Origin: an uncultured Phascolarctobacterium sp.
GTDB lineage: Bacteria; Bacillota; Negativicutes; Acidaminococcales; Acidaminococcaceae
Reading direction: 5' to 3'
Length of the DNA stretch: 5,759 nucleotides
Assembly: GCA_900551335.1 (NCBI GenBank)
Contig: URVO01000097.1
Coordinates: 1 to 5,759, forward strand
Under the pieces are notes generated by a model, which was not told the origin of the DNA, did no database searches, and saw only the letters and a program-made list of their open reading frames with translations. The translations under genes were made by a program, and so were the position numbers. Below are positions 4,695 through 5,759 of the stretch, piece after piece. How positions within the stretch are numbered: position 1 is the first letter of the stretch; every line of letters starts with the position of its first letter.

Positions 4695-5759
4695 TTAGAA
4701 CAGCAGCAGAATCATGCCCACTACCAGCGCCAGCGTAATGCCCAGCGCGTTGCGTTTGCAAACCTCCATCGGGTCAACGCCTGCGATACCTGCGCAGATA
4801 ATGGTTGCACCGGCGATAGGAGAAATGGTACGGCCCAGAGTACCGCCCAAAGCAGCAGCAGAGCCCATGTTCATCGTCTGCAGACCGAACTCAGCTGCAT
4901 GCGGCGTAACTGCTTCGTTGAAGGCAACGGTTGCAGCGTCGCCAGAGCCGGAAATCAGCGCCAGCAGGAACGGGCCAAAGGTTGCCGCAATTTTTACGAT
5001 GCCGGTAGAGTTCAGCATCCAGTTAATCAGCGCCTTAATCAGGCCAAGAGCATTCAGACCAGCTACGAAAACGCCAACGGAAATAATGATACCGATGATG
5101 TTTGCATAAGCATCGCCCATGCCGTTGAAGAAGTTTTTCGTCAGCTCAACAGGGTTCTTGCGAGTTACAGCCAGAGAGATAATAGCACCGATAACCATAG
5201 CGTGCGGTACGCCCATCTTCAGCGCCGGAACAACGCCCGTGCTGCCCAGCAGCAGGATGATAACCGGAACCAGCGGCATCAGGGAATACAGCGGATTGAT
5301 AGTCATATCCTCTTCTACAGCAGCGCCGCCCTCAGGAACATAGCCCTTGTTCTCCTTCATTACGATAGACAGAACGGTCAGAACAGTAGCAGCAACTACT
5401 ACACCCGCCACGGTAGCCATCATGTGGTTGCCGATAACAGCGGTAATCTGGGTATTAGCCAGCTTAGCGATAACTGCGTTATGCACCAGTCCGGGGTTCA
5501 GCATACTGCCATAGGTGCCGGATTTAACAGCAGCCGCAGCCATAGCAGGATGGATACCGGCAGCCATCATAATAGGAATAAAGATAACGCCTACAGCAGC
5601 ACTGCAGCCTGCAGCACTCGGAATAGCGATATTGACAACAAAGGTTGCCAGCGTTGCGCCGGGAATCAGCAAAAAGCCCATTTTCTTCAGCACCTTGCCG
5701 ATTGCCAGCACCAGATGCTTATCGCAGCCAGTGTACTTCATGCACCAGGCAAAGCCCAT
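4695..5759 (-). CDS. dcuC: DcuC-family anaerobic C4-dicarboxylate transporter (N-terminus outside window)
   Basis: Inner-membrane carrier of the DcuC family, which in E. coli exports succinate and exchanges fumarate or other C4-dicarboxylates during anaerobic growth. The visible 354 residues are very hydrophobic with many membrane helices and align by eye with E. coli DcuC (about 460 aa): GFAWCMKYTGCDKHLV at the left corresponds to a region some 85 residues into that protein, and the C-terminal signatures ISGSGDAATVAF (269-280), LGGTLGRTISPIAGA (304-318) and DPMEVCKRN (329-337) match its GSG, NLGRTLSP and PFEVVKR stretches. The ATG at the window edge is therefore an internal Met, not the start. 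Two TAA codons in tandem (4692-4697) end the gene, followed by an intrinsic terminator, so it is transcribed separately from the next operon. Family is well supported; exact substrate and direction are not. Confidence 0.87.
   Translation of the reverse strand: MGFAWCMKYTGCDKHLVLAIGKVLKKMGFLLIPGATLATFVVNIAIPSAAGCSAAVGVIFIPIMMAAGIHPAMAAAAVKSGTYGSMLNPGLVHNAVIAKLANTQITAVIGNHMMATVAGVVVAATVLTVLSIVMKENKGYVPEGGAAVEEDMTINPLYSLMPLVPVIILLLGSTGVVPALKMGVPHAMVIGAIISLAVTRKNPVELTKNFFNGMGDAYANIIGIIISVGVFVAGLNALGLIKALINWMLNSTGIVKIAATFGPFLLALISGSGDAATVAFNEAVTPHAAEFGLQTMNMGSAAALGGTLGRTISPIAGATIICAGIAGVDPMEVCKRNALGITLALVVGMILLLF

Noticed and set aside
4714..5109. Plus-strand open frame of 131 codons
   Set aside because: Antisense to the DcuC-family gene; rich in Ala, Pro and Ile with no domain signature or upstream ribosome binding site.
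5757..5759. ATG at the window edge as the start of the DcuC-family gene
   Set aside because: By comparison with E. coli DcuC about 85 N-terminal residues are missing, so this Met is internal.

Overview
The window holds seven supported protein genes, all on the minus strand (so they read from high to low coordinates), plus a possible eighth that starts at the left edge. The proteins (a split ThrE/YjjPB-type exporter, MntP, a PepT-like M20 peptidase, a DcuC-type anaerobic C4-dicarboxylate carrier), the AGGAGG-type ribosome binding sites and the dense spacing suggest a fermentative, anaerobic Firmicutes-type chromosome. A member of the Negativicutes is a reasonable guess, but this is inference from protein style, not proof. 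No rRNA, tRNA, IS element or CRISPR array was seen.

Layout, in order of transcription. (1) 5759-4695: the C-terminal three quarters of a DcuC-family carrier, closed by a tandem TAA stop and a clear intrinsic terminator (4650-4680). (2) A promoter near 4594-4623 starts a tight operon: a uracil-DNA-glycosylase-superfamily protein (4576-3884), then, one base later, the large ThrE/YjjP-like subunit (3882-3091), overlapping by 10 nt the small ThrE/YjjB-like subunit (3100-2615). (3) A 74-nt gap with a candidate extended -10 promoter leads into mntP (2540-1983), followed 27 nt later by a PepT-like M20 metallopeptidase (1955-822). No strong terminator separates blocks 2 and 3, so read-through is possible. 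(4) A good intrinsic terminator (771-803) ends the peptidase transcript. (5) A near-consensus promoter (731-759) drives a type II toxin-antitoxin pair: a Phd/YefM antitoxin (706-434) overlapping by 4 nt a RelE/ParE-type toxin (437-36). A possible further gene starts at base 23.

How the genes relate: the dicarboxylate carrier and the split exporter are both membrane systems that can plausibly handle organic acids in anaerobic metabolism. MntP exports manganese, and the peptidase probably processes small peptides. The toxin-antitoxin cassette is insulated by its own terminator and promoter and is visibly richer in A+T than its neighbours, which fits an acquired module. I see no clear undescribed system. 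The points most worth checking are the divergent glycosylase leading the exporter operon, the long C-terminal tail of the toxin, the possible second antitoxin-like start at the left edge, and the tandem CAGG repeat inside a promoter spacer.
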